In this document: positions 1-9,100 of the stretch, one piece after another
Position numbering within the stretch: the first letter of the stretch is position 1
Layout: the number at the start of each line of letters is the position of its first letter
NCBI GenBank assembly: GCA_023386795.1
Contig: JAEWJB010000188.1
Location: forward strand, 62,001-126,000
Direction of reading: 5' to 3'
Source of the DNA: Pseudomonadota bacterium
GTDB taxonomy: Bacteria > Pseudomonadota > Gammaproteobacteria > Xanthomonadales > Xanthomonadaceae
Length of the DNA stretch: 64,000 nucleotides
Position numbers and translations under genes: made by a program
Notes under the pieces: model-generated
Told to the model about the DNA's origin: nothing
Databases searched by the model: none
Seen by the model: only the letters and a program-made list of their open reading frames with translations

Positions 1-1
1 G

Positions 2-298
2 GCCCGCGCACTGGCGGACCATGCCGCGCAGGAGCAGTTGACGCGCAGGGAGCTGCAGGTGCTCGAACGCATCGCCGCCGGTCACGGCAACAAGCTGATC
101 GCCACCGAACTCGGCATCAGTGCCGATACCGTCAAGGCCCACGTCAAGAACATCCTCGCCAAGTTGCAGGCCTCTGACCGTACCCATGCGGTCACCACGG
201 CATTGCGGCGCGGCTACATGCAGCTTGGGCCGGCGGCCGAAGAAAGCTGCGACCTGTCGTTGTCGTCGTGGCCACTCGCCGGTCCATGCCGCGCCTGA
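2..298 (+). CDS. LuxR/NarL-type DNA-binding domain, C-terminal end (partial)
   Basis: The frame is open from the first bases of the window, so the gene begins upstream and only its last ~98 residues are seen. They hold a complete LuxR-type helix-turn-helix: LTRRELQVLERIAAG, then NKLIATELGISADTVKAHVK, then the ILAKLQASDRTHAVTTALRRG helix. This is the output domain of NarL/FixJ response regulators and LuxR solos. The part that would tell a receiver from a ligand-binding domain is outside the window, so the signal is unknown. The C-terminal tail after RRGYMQLG is ordinary. The next gene starts about 200 bp downstream on the same strand, with no terminator-like hairpin between them that I can see. 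Confidence 0.85.
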   Translation, partial: ARALADHAAQEQLTRRELQVLERIAAGHGNKLIATELGISADTVKAHVKNILAKLQASDRTHAVTTALRRGYMQLGPAAEESCDLSLSSWPLAGPCRA

Positions 299-507
299 GT
301 TTCGCCGCATTCGCCACGTCGGCGGGCGTGGCCTCACGAAGGGGCGCGGTGCCCCCACCTTCCTGACGTACTCGGTCGGCGTGCTACTCAAATGAGCGAT
401 GCACGCGAAGCACGATCATGCCGACACTCGGGTAGCGCGCGGCGGTCCTGCCTCCGGCCGCGCATCTCCCGCATGCCCCCGGACACGAGGTGCTTGGCGA
501 TGCCCGC

Positions 508-963
508 ATGAAGACCACGAACATCGACCGGATGCTCGATTTCGACGACGCATGGAATCGCCGTGACTGGGCATGCCTGGCCAAGCTGGTAAGCGAAGGC
601 ATCGTGGCCCACGTCGAAGGGCTGGGCACGCTGGTCGGACGAAATGCATTCGTGCGCGCAAACCGTGCTTTCTGCCTGGTGTGCCCGGATGCGCGCATGA
701 ACACCTCCCCGTACCTGGCCATGCTCTCCGGCGCCGACCAGCGACGCACCGCCTCGATCTGCCGATTGACCGGCACCCATTGGGGCTGGGCGCCGCAAGA
801 GGGCCAGCCTCCACGACGGATAGCGCAACGCTTCGACGTGCTCAGCTGTGCCTTCACCACCTGGACCGGCGGGCATATCACCGAGCAGTTCCGCATCACG
901 GGACGTCTGCCCGCCCCCCTCTACCTGCCCCTGCGCGCTGCCGGACTCGGCGATCGCGCCTGA
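508..963 (+). CDS. SnoaL/NTF2-like fold protein
   Basis: A 151-residue protein beginning MKTTNIDRMLDFDDAWNRRD and containing the HVEGLGTLVGRNAF segment. It has the look of the SnoaL-like/NTF2 alpha+beta-barrel family: an N-terminal helix with 'DAWNRRDW', then a pocket-forming sheet ending ...ITEQFRITGRLP. Members are small polyketide or ester cyclases, or ligand-binding proteins of unknown role; no catalytic residues can be assigned here. A GTG at 490 in the same frame is an alternative start; I prefer ATG 508 because the family motif begins there, but neither has a strong ribosome binding site. It precedes a CoA transferase and a porin on the same strand, about 135 bp away. A shared function is possible but not shown. 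Confidence 0.6.
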   Translation: MKTTNIDRMLDFDDAWNRRDWACLAKLVSEGIVAHVEGLGTLVGRNAFVRANRAFCLVCPDARMNTSPYLAMLSGADQRRTASICRLTGTHWGWAPQEGQPPRRIAQRFDVLSCAFTTWTGGHITEQFRITGRLPAPLYLPLRAAGLGDRA

Positions 964-1098
964 CGCCTCCTCGCGCGCGCGGCGACTACCCATTTGGCGG
1001 ATGGCGACCGTGGCGCGGCCACACAGAATTCTTCCTCGTTGGCGCGGGCGATGTGCGCGCGCCCTGTCGTCCATTCCCACACACAGGCGAGGCACAGC

Positions 1099-2697
1099 AT
1101 GATCACCCAACCGTTCCAGAAGCGGGCCTTCGACGCCGTGGCCGGCGCGTTGCCCTTTGCCCTCGACGAATCCAAGGTGTCGGTGACCGACGGCGTTGCC
1201 TACGTCAAGAGCCCCGTCAAGGTGCACGACTACGCCGTCGGCGTCATGGCCGTGTACGGCCTGCTGATCGAGCGCATCGGCGTCATGCGTGGCTTGCCCG
1301 CGCAGACACTGCGCCTCAATCGCCGCTTGTCCGGGCTGCTGCTCAACTCGGGGCAGATGCAGTTCATGAACGGCTATTCGTGTTTCCTGGACACCTGGCC
1401 GGTGGGGCCCGACAACGGCACCTTCCGCGCCAAGGATGGCCGCTACGTCACCATGATCGGCCTGTTCCCCCACCTGCGCGATGCGATCCTCGATTACCTG
1501 GAATGTGCCAACTCGGCCGGCGCGATCCAGCGCGCCGTCGAACGCAGGACGGCGCAGGAACTCGAGGACGGCATGGCCGCCCGGCGGTTGCCGGCCGGCA
1601 TCGTGCGCAGCCTGGACGAGTGGTTGAGTTTGCCGCAGGGCGAGCAGACCGCGGCGCGCCCGATGTTCGATCTGGAGCAGGTCGCCGGCGGTGGCCGCCG
1701 CCGGCTGGGCCCGGCGCGGCATCGCCCCCTGGAAGGCTTGCGCGTGGTCGAGCTGACCCACCTGGTGGCGGGCCCGACCGTCGGCCGCATGCTCGCCGAA
1801 CAAGGGGCCGAGGTGATTACGGTACAGGCGCCGACCGGCGACTGGGTGCTGCCCCTCTGGCTGGACGTGAACTGGGGCAAGAAGAGCGTACTGCTGGACC
1901 TCAAGGGGCGGCTCGGCAAGGCCAAGCTGGCCAAGCTGCTCGCGGGTGCCGACGTGCTGGTGGACAGCTACGGCCCCGGTTCGCTGGAACGTCTGGGCCT
2001 GGACGTCGCGACGTTGCAGGCGCTCAATCCCAACCTCATCTACACGCGGGTGTCCTACGCGGCGCCCGGAACGCCGTGGGCCGATCGCAAGGGCTTCGAG
2101 CAGATCGGCCAGGCGGTCAGCGGCGTGATGCATGCCAATTCCGTGGGCATGGCCGACCCCACGCTCGTCTCGGTGCTGCTCAACGACTACGTGACCGGCT
2201 ACCTGGGAGCGGTCGCCACCCTCGCCGCCCTCAGCGAGCGCGAGGAGAAAGGAGGTTTCTGGCGTGCTGGCTCTTCGTTGAGCCGCTGTGCGACCTTCGC
2301 GGCCGGCCTGGTAGCGCCGCTGGAAGACGAGCCCTATGCGCCATGCACCCTGCAGGACCTGATTGACTTCGGCGTCGACCAGGACAGTCCGCTGGGCACG
2401 TTCACGCGGCTGGGCCCGGCCGTCGAATTCAGCGCCACGCCCTCTGCGTTCGACCTGCCGATCACCATCCCCGGCGCCTACCCGGACCACACCTCGTGGA
2501 GCGAAGCGGCCGCGCCGGCGGTGCTGCCGCCGCTTCAACAGATACCCTCGCGCCTGGCGCGGCTGGGCGCGATCCGCAATTTCGTCGTGGGGCACGGTAT
2601 CGAGGACCGTGGCGATGGCGGCGGCATCCTGAGCCTGGCGTCGCGCTCGCTGTTCGAGTTGGTCACCGCGGCGCGCCGCGCGGAGGCATCGGCATGA
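1099..2697 (+). CDS. CoA transferase family III (CaiB/BaiF), permuted-looking architecture
   Basis: 532 residues from ATG 1099, which follows a purine-rich GGCGAGGCAC. Family III CoA transferases move CoA between carboxylic acids through an aspartyl intermediate. The classical N-terminal signature (PLEGLRVVELTHLVAGPTVG, then a Rossmann half with LAEQGAEVI) appears only at about residue 210. Residues 1-200 instead resemble the middle/C-terminal part of the family (NGTFRAKDGRYVTMIGLFPH, RRLPAGIVRSLDEWL). So the chain reads as a C-terminal half followed by an N-terminal half, like two complementary truncated copies or a circular permutation. A candidate catalytic Asp lies in VLLNDYVTGYLGA. The substrate is unknown. 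The last four bases overlap the porin start (ATGA), so the two are translationally coupled. Confidence 0.75.
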   Translation: MITQPFQKRAFDAVAGALPFALDESKVSVTDGVAYVKSPVKVHDYAVGVMAVYGLLIERIGVMRGLPAQTLRLNRRLSGLLLNSGQMQFMNGYSCFLDTWPVGPDNGTFRAKDGRYVTMIGLFPHLRDAILDYLECANSAGAIQRAVERRTAQELEDGMAARRLPAGIVRSLDEWLSLPQGEQTAARPMFDLEQVAGGGRRRLGPARHRPLEGLRVVELTHLVAGPTVGRMLAEQGAEVITVQAPTGDWVLPLWLDVNWGKKSVLLDLKGRLGKAKLAKLLAGADVLVDSYGPGSLERLGLDVATLQALNPNLIYTRVSYAAPGTPWADRKGFEQIGQAVSGVMHANSVGMADPTLVSVLLNDYVTGYLGAVATLAALSEREEKGGFWRAGSSLSRCATFAAGLVAPLEDEPYAPCTLQDLIDFGVDQDSPLGTFTRLGPAVEFSATPSAFDLPITIPGAYPDHTSWSEAAAPAVLPPLQQIPSRLARLGAIRNFVVGHGIEDRGDGGGILSLASRSLFELVTAARRAEASA

Positions 2698-4199
2698 GCA
2701 CGATCCTTTCGCGCCGGGCGCTGCTGTCGTGGGGCGTGACCCTGGCGCTGTGCGCTGCCGCGCCGGCCCGGGCGGACGAGAACCTGGCCAGCTTCGGCCG
2801 CGTGACCGAGGCGAAGGAAGCATCGAGCCGCATCTCGCTGGTCGACGTGGCGCCCGTGCTGCTGCCGTACTTCAACAACGCGCCGACGTTCGGCACGCCC
2901 GGCACCCGCACCGGCGCGCTGTCCGAGCGCACGCAGCTGACCGGCGACTGGAACGGCGCGCGTACCGAGTGGGCCCGCCGCGGCGTGTTCCTCGATGTCT
3001 ACACCACCAGCACCTACAGCAACGTCAACAGCGGAGGCCTCGAGACGGGCGATTGGTTCGCGCAGAACATCCAGACCTCGCTCAACATCGATACCGCGCG
3101 TGCCGGTTGGTGGAACGGCGGCCTGCTGCACGTGACCCTGCAGTCGCGCTACGGCGACGATACCGAGCGCACTTTCAATGCCGGCACTTCGCTGCCCAGC
3201 TACACCGGCCTGCTGCATCCGGGACCAACCTACTCCCACGACACCTATCCAGCCGAGATGTTCCTGGTGCAGGGGCTGAGCAAGCAGGTATCCGTGGTGC
3301 TGGGCCGCATCAGCGACATCTACATTCCGGACCAGACCACGTTCGGCGACAGCTACAAGTACTACTTCGCCAACTTCAACTTCAACAAGAACCCGATGAC
3401 TGCGGGCTTCTACCAGCCGACCGCCTGGTCGGCGCTGGGCATCTGGGCTCCGAGCCGCCGGCTCGTGCTGGCCGGCGGCGTGCTCGACCCTTACAGCGAT
3501 GCGCGCACGTTCTCCAAGAACGCCTTCCAGAAGGTCAATCTCTACCTCATGGCCGTGACCACCTACCGGATCGCGGGCATGCCGGGCTCGTTCGGCCCGG
3601 CATTCAACTGGTCCAACGCGCCGAAGACCGACCTGTCCCAGCCGTTCACCGGCTTGCAGGCCGCCGAGGTGCCGGCCGCCATCGGCGCCTTGCTGGGCGC
3701 GCGGTCTTTCGACGGTTTGCCGGTCAACCGCAAGCAGGAAAGCTGGTTCGCGATCGCCAACGCCTCGCAGTACCTCTGGCTGAAGTACGATCCCGCCGAG
3801 GTGCCCGCCAAGCTCAAGGGAGGCGAGGTGCTTTCCGGCGTCGGCGTGTTCGCCCGCGCGGGCTACGCACCCGAGCAGACCAACGTGGTGACCCGCGATG
3901 CCTCCGTGGCCCTGTTTGCCCATGGCGTGCTGGACGCACGGCCCTACGACAGTTTCGGCGTGGGCTGGTACTACAACGAGATCAGCGGCGAGTTCAAGAA
4001 CGCGATCTCCGCGCTGACGCAAGGACATCGCCAGGCCGGGAACGAATCCGGCACCGAGGTCTTCTACAACCTGGCGATCACCCCGGCGGTGCGATTCATC
4101 GGCAGCTACCAGTACATCCGCCATCCCCTCAGCGCGCAGGTGGCCGAGGGACGCGATTCCACCAGCCTGGTGATGGGGCGCCTCACCGTCGCGTGGTGA
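2694..4199 (+). CDS. OprB-family carbohydrate-selective porin
   Basis: 501 residues. The N-terminus MSTILSRRALLSWGVTLALC ... APARA is a signal peptide with a twin-Arg-like SRRALLS segment. The mature protein has the OprB hallmark LTGDWNGARTEWARRGVFLD near residue 80, aromatic-rich alternating strands, and the chain ends LTVAW, a C-terminal aromatic typical of BAM substrates. OprB porins form outer-membrane barrels that pass sugars and small organic molecules. The start codon overlaps the stop of the CoA transferase (ATGA), so the two are co-translated; this suggests the porin admits the acid or ester the transferase activates rather than a sugar (inference). The 297 bases after it (4200-4496) show no gene or clear terminator. 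Confidence 0.8.
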   Translation: MSTILSRRALLSWGVTLALCAAAPARADENLASFGRVTEAKEASSRISLVDVAPVLLPYFNNAPTFGTPGTRTGALSERTQLTGDWNGARTEWARRGVFLDVYTTSTYSNVNSGGLETGDWFAQNIQTSLNIDTARAGWWNGGLLHVTLQSRYGDDTERTFNAGTSLPSYTGLLHPGPTYSHDTYPAEMFLVQGLSKQVSVVLGRISDIYIPDQTTFGDSYKYYFANFNFNKNPMTAGFYQPTAWSALGIWAPSRRLVLAGGVLDPYSDARTFSKNAFQKVNLYLMAVTTYRIAGMPGSFGPAFNWSNAPKTDLSQPFTGLQAAEVPAAIGALLGARSFDGLPVNRKQESWFAIANASQYLWLKYDPAEVPAKLKGGEVLSGVGVFARAGYAPEQTNVVTRDASVALFAHGVLDARPYDSFGVGWYYNEISGEFKNAISALTQGHRQAGNESGTEVFYNLAITPAVRFIGSYQYIRHPLSAQVAEGRDSTSLVMGRLTVAW

Positions 4200-4496
4200 A
4201 CGCCCCACCCCTCAACTTCAAGCCCGATCGCCGGCCGCGCGCGGGCTGGTGCCGTGGATCCCGCGCCCCAGCACGCACCTTCACCGCGCCGGCAACGCCC
4301 TTCGGCGCCTTCACGGCATCTGGTCTGCTGGCGGCCGCATTGAGGGATTGGGCATCGGCTACTGAAGGTGAAGCCCGGCCTCCCCAGAAGAGGGAGTGCG
4401 CGATCCGCCGATAGGGGGTAGAAAGCCCACTGCCCCCTGCGGATCATGACCACGCCGCCCGCAGGCGCCGCCACGTCCTTTACCGGGAGACCGCCG

Positions 4497-5483
4497 ATGT
4501 CGCACGACACGTACGCCCCGCTTCCCTTCACCCGCCGCCAAGTGCTGCAGGCCAGCGCTGCCCTGCTCGCCAGCAGCGCCCTGCCCGCGCTTTCCTTTGC
4601 CGCTTCCGCCGCCCCCTCCAAAGAAAAAGGTACTTCCCCCATGAATAGCAGCTACGTACAAACCCAGGACGGCGTCCAGATCTTCTACAAGGACTGGGGT
4701 CCGAAGGACGCCCAGCCCATCGTGTTCCACCATGGTTGGCCGCTGTCCTCCGATGACTGGGACGCGCAGCTGCTGTTCTTCGTCCAGCACGGCTACCGGG
4801 TGGTCGCACATGACCGCCGGGGTCACGGGCGTTCCTCGCAGGTCAGCGATGGCCACGACATGGATCACTACGCGGCCGACGCCTTCGCCGTGGCCGAGCA
4901 CCTGAACCTGCGCAATGCAGTGCATATCGGCCATTCCACCGGCGGCGGCGAAGTGGCGCGCTACGTGGCCAAGTTCGGTCAACCGCACGGCCGCGTGGCC
5001 AAGGCGGTCCTGGTAAGCGCCGTGCCCCCGCTGATGCTCAAGACCGCGGCCAACCCCGAAGGCCTGCCGATGGAAGTGTTCGACGGCTTCCGCAAGGCGC
5101 TGGCGGACAATCGCGCGCAGTTCTTCCTCGACGTGCCCGCCGGTCCGTTCTACGGCTTCAATCGCCCCAACGCGAAGACCTACCCGGGCGTGGTCAACAA
5201 CTGGTGGCGGCAAGGCATGATGGGCAGCGCCAAGGCCCACTACGACGGCATCAAGGCCTTCTCCGAAACCGACCAGACCGAGGACCTCAAGGCGATCACG
5301 GTGCCCACGCTGGTGCTGCATGGCGACGACGACCAGATCGTGCCGATCGCCGACGCCGCGCTGAAGTCGATCAAGCTGCTGAAGAACGGCACGCTCAAGG
5401 TCTACAAGGGTTATCCGCACGGCATGCTGACCACGAACGCGGATGTGCTCAACGCCGACCTGCTGGCCTTCGTCAAGGGCTGA
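4497..5483 (+). CDS. Alpha/beta hydrolase (non-haem chloroperoxidase-like) with Tat signal
   Basis: 328 residues from ATG 4497, preceded by GGGAGA. The N-terminus has a twin-arginine segment [20 protein letters not shown] followed by an Ala-rich h-region, predicting Tat export. The body is an alpha/beta hydrolase of the cofactor-free haloperoxidase/esterase type: oxyanion strand [13 protein letters not shown], nucleophile elbow GHSTGGG (Ser147), acid HGDDDQIVP, histidine YPHGM. Known members show perhydrolase or esterase activity; the natural substrate is unknown. An in-frame ATG at 4641 ([13 protein letters not shown]) coincides with where the leaderless paralogue at 42745 begins, so a cytoplasmic short form could be made. 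A TACCCCCTA-like sequence lies upstream at about 4411-4421. The gene faces a minus-strand operon across a strong hairpin. Confidence 0.85.
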   Translation: MSHDTYAPLPFTRRQVLQASAALLASSALPALSFAASAAPSKEKGTSPMNSSYVQTQDGVQIFYKDWGPKDAQPIVFHHGWPLSSDDWDAQLLFFVQHGYRVVAHDRRGHGRSSQVSDGHDMDHYAADAFAVAEHLNLRNAVHIGHSTGGGEVARYVAKFGQPHGRVAKAVLVSAVPPLMLKTAANPEGLPMEVFDGFRKALADNRAQFFLDVPAGPFYGFNRPNAKTYPGVVNNWWRQGMMGSAKAHYDGIKAFSETDQTEDLKAITVPTLVLHGDDDQIVPIADAALKSIKLLKNGTLKVYKGYPHGMLTTNADVLNADLLAFVKG

Positions 5484-5495
5484 CACGGCTCACGC

Positions 5496-5522
5496 GCGAG
5501 GAGCGGCCCGGCCGCTCCTCGC
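5496..5522. terminator. Perfect inverted repeat between convergent genes
   Basis: A 27-base sequence, 13-bp arms (GCGAGGAGCGGCC and its complement) around a single C; in RNA this gives an 11-bp stem with a 5-nt loop. It sits 12 bases after the hydrolase stop and 3 bases beyond the stop of the facing minus-strand gene. There is no T-run on either side, so it may act as a 3'-end stabiliser or Rho-assisted terminator rather than a classical intrinsic one. Confidence 0.6.
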
Positions 5523-5525
5523 AAC

Positions 5526-5876
5526 TCAGGCCGCGCGCGCCAAGCTCGGCAAGGCGACGCGCGCGTGCGTCCAGGTCATGCGGCCTGCATGTACCAGCAG
5601 CGTATCGGTGGCGATGCCGAAGGCGTCCAACTGCGCAGGGCTGAAGCTGCGCGTGAGGTCATCGAAGAACACCGAAAAATCCGCCCACCACGAGGCATCG
5701 TCGGTCGCCGGCGGATCACCCATCCCCAGGTACTCGCGTACCAACTCCACCGCTTCACGCAGCTCCGGGTCGCTGACGCCCCGGCGGAACAGGCGCGTTT
5801 CGATGTTGTCCTGCACGTCGCAGGCGGTTTGATCGGTCGGGTACATCGGGAAATGCCAGGAGGGGGGCGACATCAT
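5526..5876 (-). CDS. Small protein of unknown function, last gene of the glucan synthase operon
   Basis: 116 residues from the MM pair (ATG 5876 or 5873). I do not recognise a family. The sequence is soluble and mixed: a short aromatic N-terminus (MMSPPSWHFPMYPTD), an acidic helical middle (RGVSDPELREAVELVREYLG), a tryptophan-rich patch (DDASWWADFSVFFDDLTRSF) and a C-terminal helix. No signal peptide or membrane segment is visible. It starts 14 bases after the stop of the preceding small gene, which itself overlaps the stop of the giant glucan synthase, so it belongs to the same transcript. The same frame stays open upstream to 6122, but that extension is Arg/Pro-rich shadow sequence over the neighbouring gene. 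Confidence 0.55.
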   Translation of the reverse strand: MMSPPSWHFPMYPTDQTACDVQDNIETRLFRRGVSDPELREAVELVREYLGMGDPPATDDASWWADFSVFFDDLTRSFSPAQLDAFGIATDTLLVHAGRMTWTHARVALPSLARAA

Positions 5877-5890
5877 GCGTGGATGCCTGT

Positions 5891-6181
5891 CTACGGCAGG
5901 TCGTCGTCCGCGCGGCGTACAGCCCCGTTCCGCCCCCTCCGGGACGGCAGCACGTCCGGTGCATGCCAGCCTGGCAGTTCGAACGCGTGGTCGCGCAGCA
6001 TGCGGCGCAGGCGGGCGTGCACCGCCGCGCGTTCGGCGGCGGTGCAGTCGTCGAGGATCTCGGCCGCCAGCACCTCGAACTGGGGCCAGAAGCCGGCGCC
6101 ATGGCGGGCATGCGCCAGCCACTCGGTGAGCATCCGCTCCAGCGCTTGCAGCCGCCCTTCGATGTCCGGTGCCGGTGTCAT
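5891..6181 (-). CDS. Small helical protein of unknown function coupled to the glucan synthase
   Basis: 96 residues, beginning MTPAPDIEGRLQALERMLTE. Its ATG overlaps the TGA of the upstream cyclic glucan synthase (ATGA, 6178-6181), the usual sign of translational coupling. The protein is predicted mostly helical, with regular acidic/basic periodicity (AAEILDDCTAAERAAVHARL) and no signal peptide or transmembrane segment; I recognise no family. A cytoplasmic partner or regulator of the membrane synthase is a reasonable guess from its position only. Confidence 0.6.
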   Translation of the reverse strand: MTPAPDIEGRLQALERMLTEWLAHARHGAGFWPQFEVLAAEILDDCTAAERAAVHARLRRMLRDHAFELPGWHAPDVLPSRRGRNGAVRRADDDLP

Positions 6182-9100
6182 GCCACGCTCCGCGGAAGGT
6201 TCAGGATAACTGCGTGGACGTGGCCGTCATCCTCCAATGCCACCTCCAGGCCGGGCTGGGGCAGGCCATCCAGTTGCAGGGTGGCGGCCTCGGCCGGTTC
6301 GCGGGTGACCGTGAACTCATAGAGGCTGCGTCCATGACGATAGTTCATCGCGAACCCGCTCCAGTCCTCCGGCAGGCAGGGCGCAAGCGTCAACCGCCCG
6401 CCCTCGCGTCGCAGGCCGAGCAATGATTCGACCAGCAGCCGGTACATCCAGCCTGCCGAGCCCGTGTACCAGGTCCAGCCGCCGCGACCGATGTGCGGGG
6501 CCACCGCATAGACGTCGGCCGCCAGCACGTAGGGCTCCACGCGGTAGGTGGCCACGCCTTCCGCATCCAGCGCGTGATGGACCGGGTTGATGAGCCGCGC
6601 CAGTTCCCACGCGCGCGACGCATCGCCATGCTCGGCAAATGCCATGGCCGCCCACACCGCCGCATGCGTGTATTGGCCGCCGTTCTCGCGCACGCCGGGC
6701 ACGTAGCCACGGATGTAGCCAGGGTCATGCAGCGTGCGGTCGAACGGGGGGTCCAGCAGCTGCACCAATCCTGCCTCCGGCTTGACCAGGTGCGCGTGCA
6801 GCGCGTCCAAGGCCTGCGACGCCCGCTCCGGCGCGGCAACGCCCGAGAGCACCGACCAGCTCTGCGAGATCGAGTCGATGCGGCATTCGTCGCTTTCGCG
6901 CGAGCCGATCGGCGCACCATCGTCGAACCATGCCCGGCGATACCACTCGCCATCCCAGGCGTGGGCCTCCAGGTTGCCGCGCAGGCGGTCGGCCTGTTCG
7001 TGGCACCACTGCGCCCGCGTGGCGTCACCGCGCAACGTGGCCAGCACGGCAAAACGGCGCAGCGTGTCATGCAGGAAAAAGCCCAGCCAGACGCTTTCCC
7101 CTCGCCCCTTCTCGCCGACCCGGTTCATGCCGTCGTTCCAGTCGCCGGTACCGATCAGCGGAATCCCCCGCTCACCGAGCAGCCCGCAGCCGCGTTCCAG
7201 TGCCAGCACGCAATGGGCATACAGGGTGCCGTGTACCTGCGAGGCCGCCGGCATGTCGTAGTAGCCTTCCTCGTCCGGACTGACAGGCCGGCCTTCGATG
7301 AAGCCCACCACTTCCGCCAGTACCGCATCATCGCCGGTCACTTCGACGTAGCGGCTGGCGGCCTGCGGCAGCCACAGGTAATCGTCCGAGCAGCGGGTAC
7401 GCACGCCCCTGCCCTGCGGCGGATGCCACCAATGCATGACATCGCCTTCGGTGAACTGGTGCGCGGCACACAGCAACAGGTGCTCGCGCGCCAGCTGTGG
7501 CTGGATGTGCACCAGCGCCATGGTGTCCTGCAGCTGGTCGCGGAAACCGAATGCGCCGCCGGACTGGTAATAGCCGCTGCGCGCCAGGTAGCGACAGGCC
7601 AGGGTCTGGTACACGAGCCAGCCATTGGCCAGCGCATCAAGCGCCGGATCGGGCGTGCGCACCTGCACCTGGGTGAGCAGGCCGCGCCAGTGGATGCGCA
7701 CGGCATCCAGGGCGTCGTGGGCCTTGTACGCGCCCTGCCTGCCACGTGCGAGCGACAGTGCTTCTTCGCGGTCGCGGCCAGCGCCGAGGCGATAGACCAC
7801 TTCGGCCGCGTCCTCCTCCACCAGGTCGAGCGCGACCTGGATCGCCGCGCAGGGATCCAGGCCCACGCCTATGCGCCCATCCAGGCGCTCGCGGCGCAAT
7901 GCCGCCGGCTGTTGCAGGCTGCCATTGCGGCCGAGGAACTCGGCACGGTCGCTCGTCCAGCCGCAACGTTCGGCATCGGTATCGAAGAACGCCACGCGTC
8001 CGCCGAAATCGGAGCTGTAGGGATTGCGTGCCAGCAGCGCGCCGCTGACCGGGTCGCGCTCGGTCACCACGTGCATGCGCGACTTCGGCCGCAGGTCGCC
8101 CAGCACCCATTCCACGTAGCCGGTTGCCGTGAGCCGGCGGGGGCGGCCGGACAGGTTGCGCACGCGCAGTACCGAATATTTCACCGGCGCGTCCACGTCG
8201 ACGAAGACCCACAACTCACTGGCAATGCCGTCTTCCTGGTGTTCGTACACCGTGTAGCCAAAGCCGTGGCGGGTTCGGTAGGCGCCACTGCCGCGGCAGG
8301 GCAGCGGCATCGGCGACCAGACGCGCCCGGTGTCCTCGTCGCGCAGGTAGAAAGCCTCGCCGCCGGTGTCGGAGACAGGATCGTTGTGCCAGGGCGTCAG
8401 GCGGAACTCGTGGGCGTTGTCGAACCACGTATAGCCGGGCGTACTCTCGCTGACCACCGTCCCCAAGCGCGCATTGGCCAGCACGTTCGACCAGGGTGCC
8501 GGAGTCGGCGCGCCCTCGCGCACCACCACCACGTACTCCCGTCCGTCCTCGCTGAAGCTGCCGGTGCCATTGTCGAAGCGGCCGCCGGGCTGGTGTTGCA
8601 GGAACGGCCACGGGTCTTCGGCATCCTCATCCCATGCCACCGTTGCCGGCAGGCCCGGTTCGTCTCCCTGCGCAGGCGGCGATACGGCCACATCACCCTC
8701 CTCCGCCTCGTCTTCTCGCGCCGCCGGCACCGGCACCAGCGCCGGGATGCGCCGCTCCGGGGCGGGCAGGCGCGCGACCTGCGCGGCGAGCGTGCCATCC
8801 TCGTCACTGAGCACCACGCGCGCCACCGACTGCAGCAGGATGCGATCCTCCTGAGACATGTTCTGCACCGGGCGCACGAAGATGCCACCGGGCCGATCGA
8901 GCACGCCCGCCTCCGCATACGCGGCCACCATGCCCAGGATCTGCTCCTGCAGCTCCTGCCGGTAGCCGGCCTGGCTGTCGTTCCAGATCACCAGGTCGGT
9001 GCGCAGCCCCTTGCGCTGCCAGTAGGCATGCGCCTGCACCAACTGGCGCACCAACTCCACGTTCTCCGCGTCGGTGACCTTGAGCAACACGATGGGCAGG

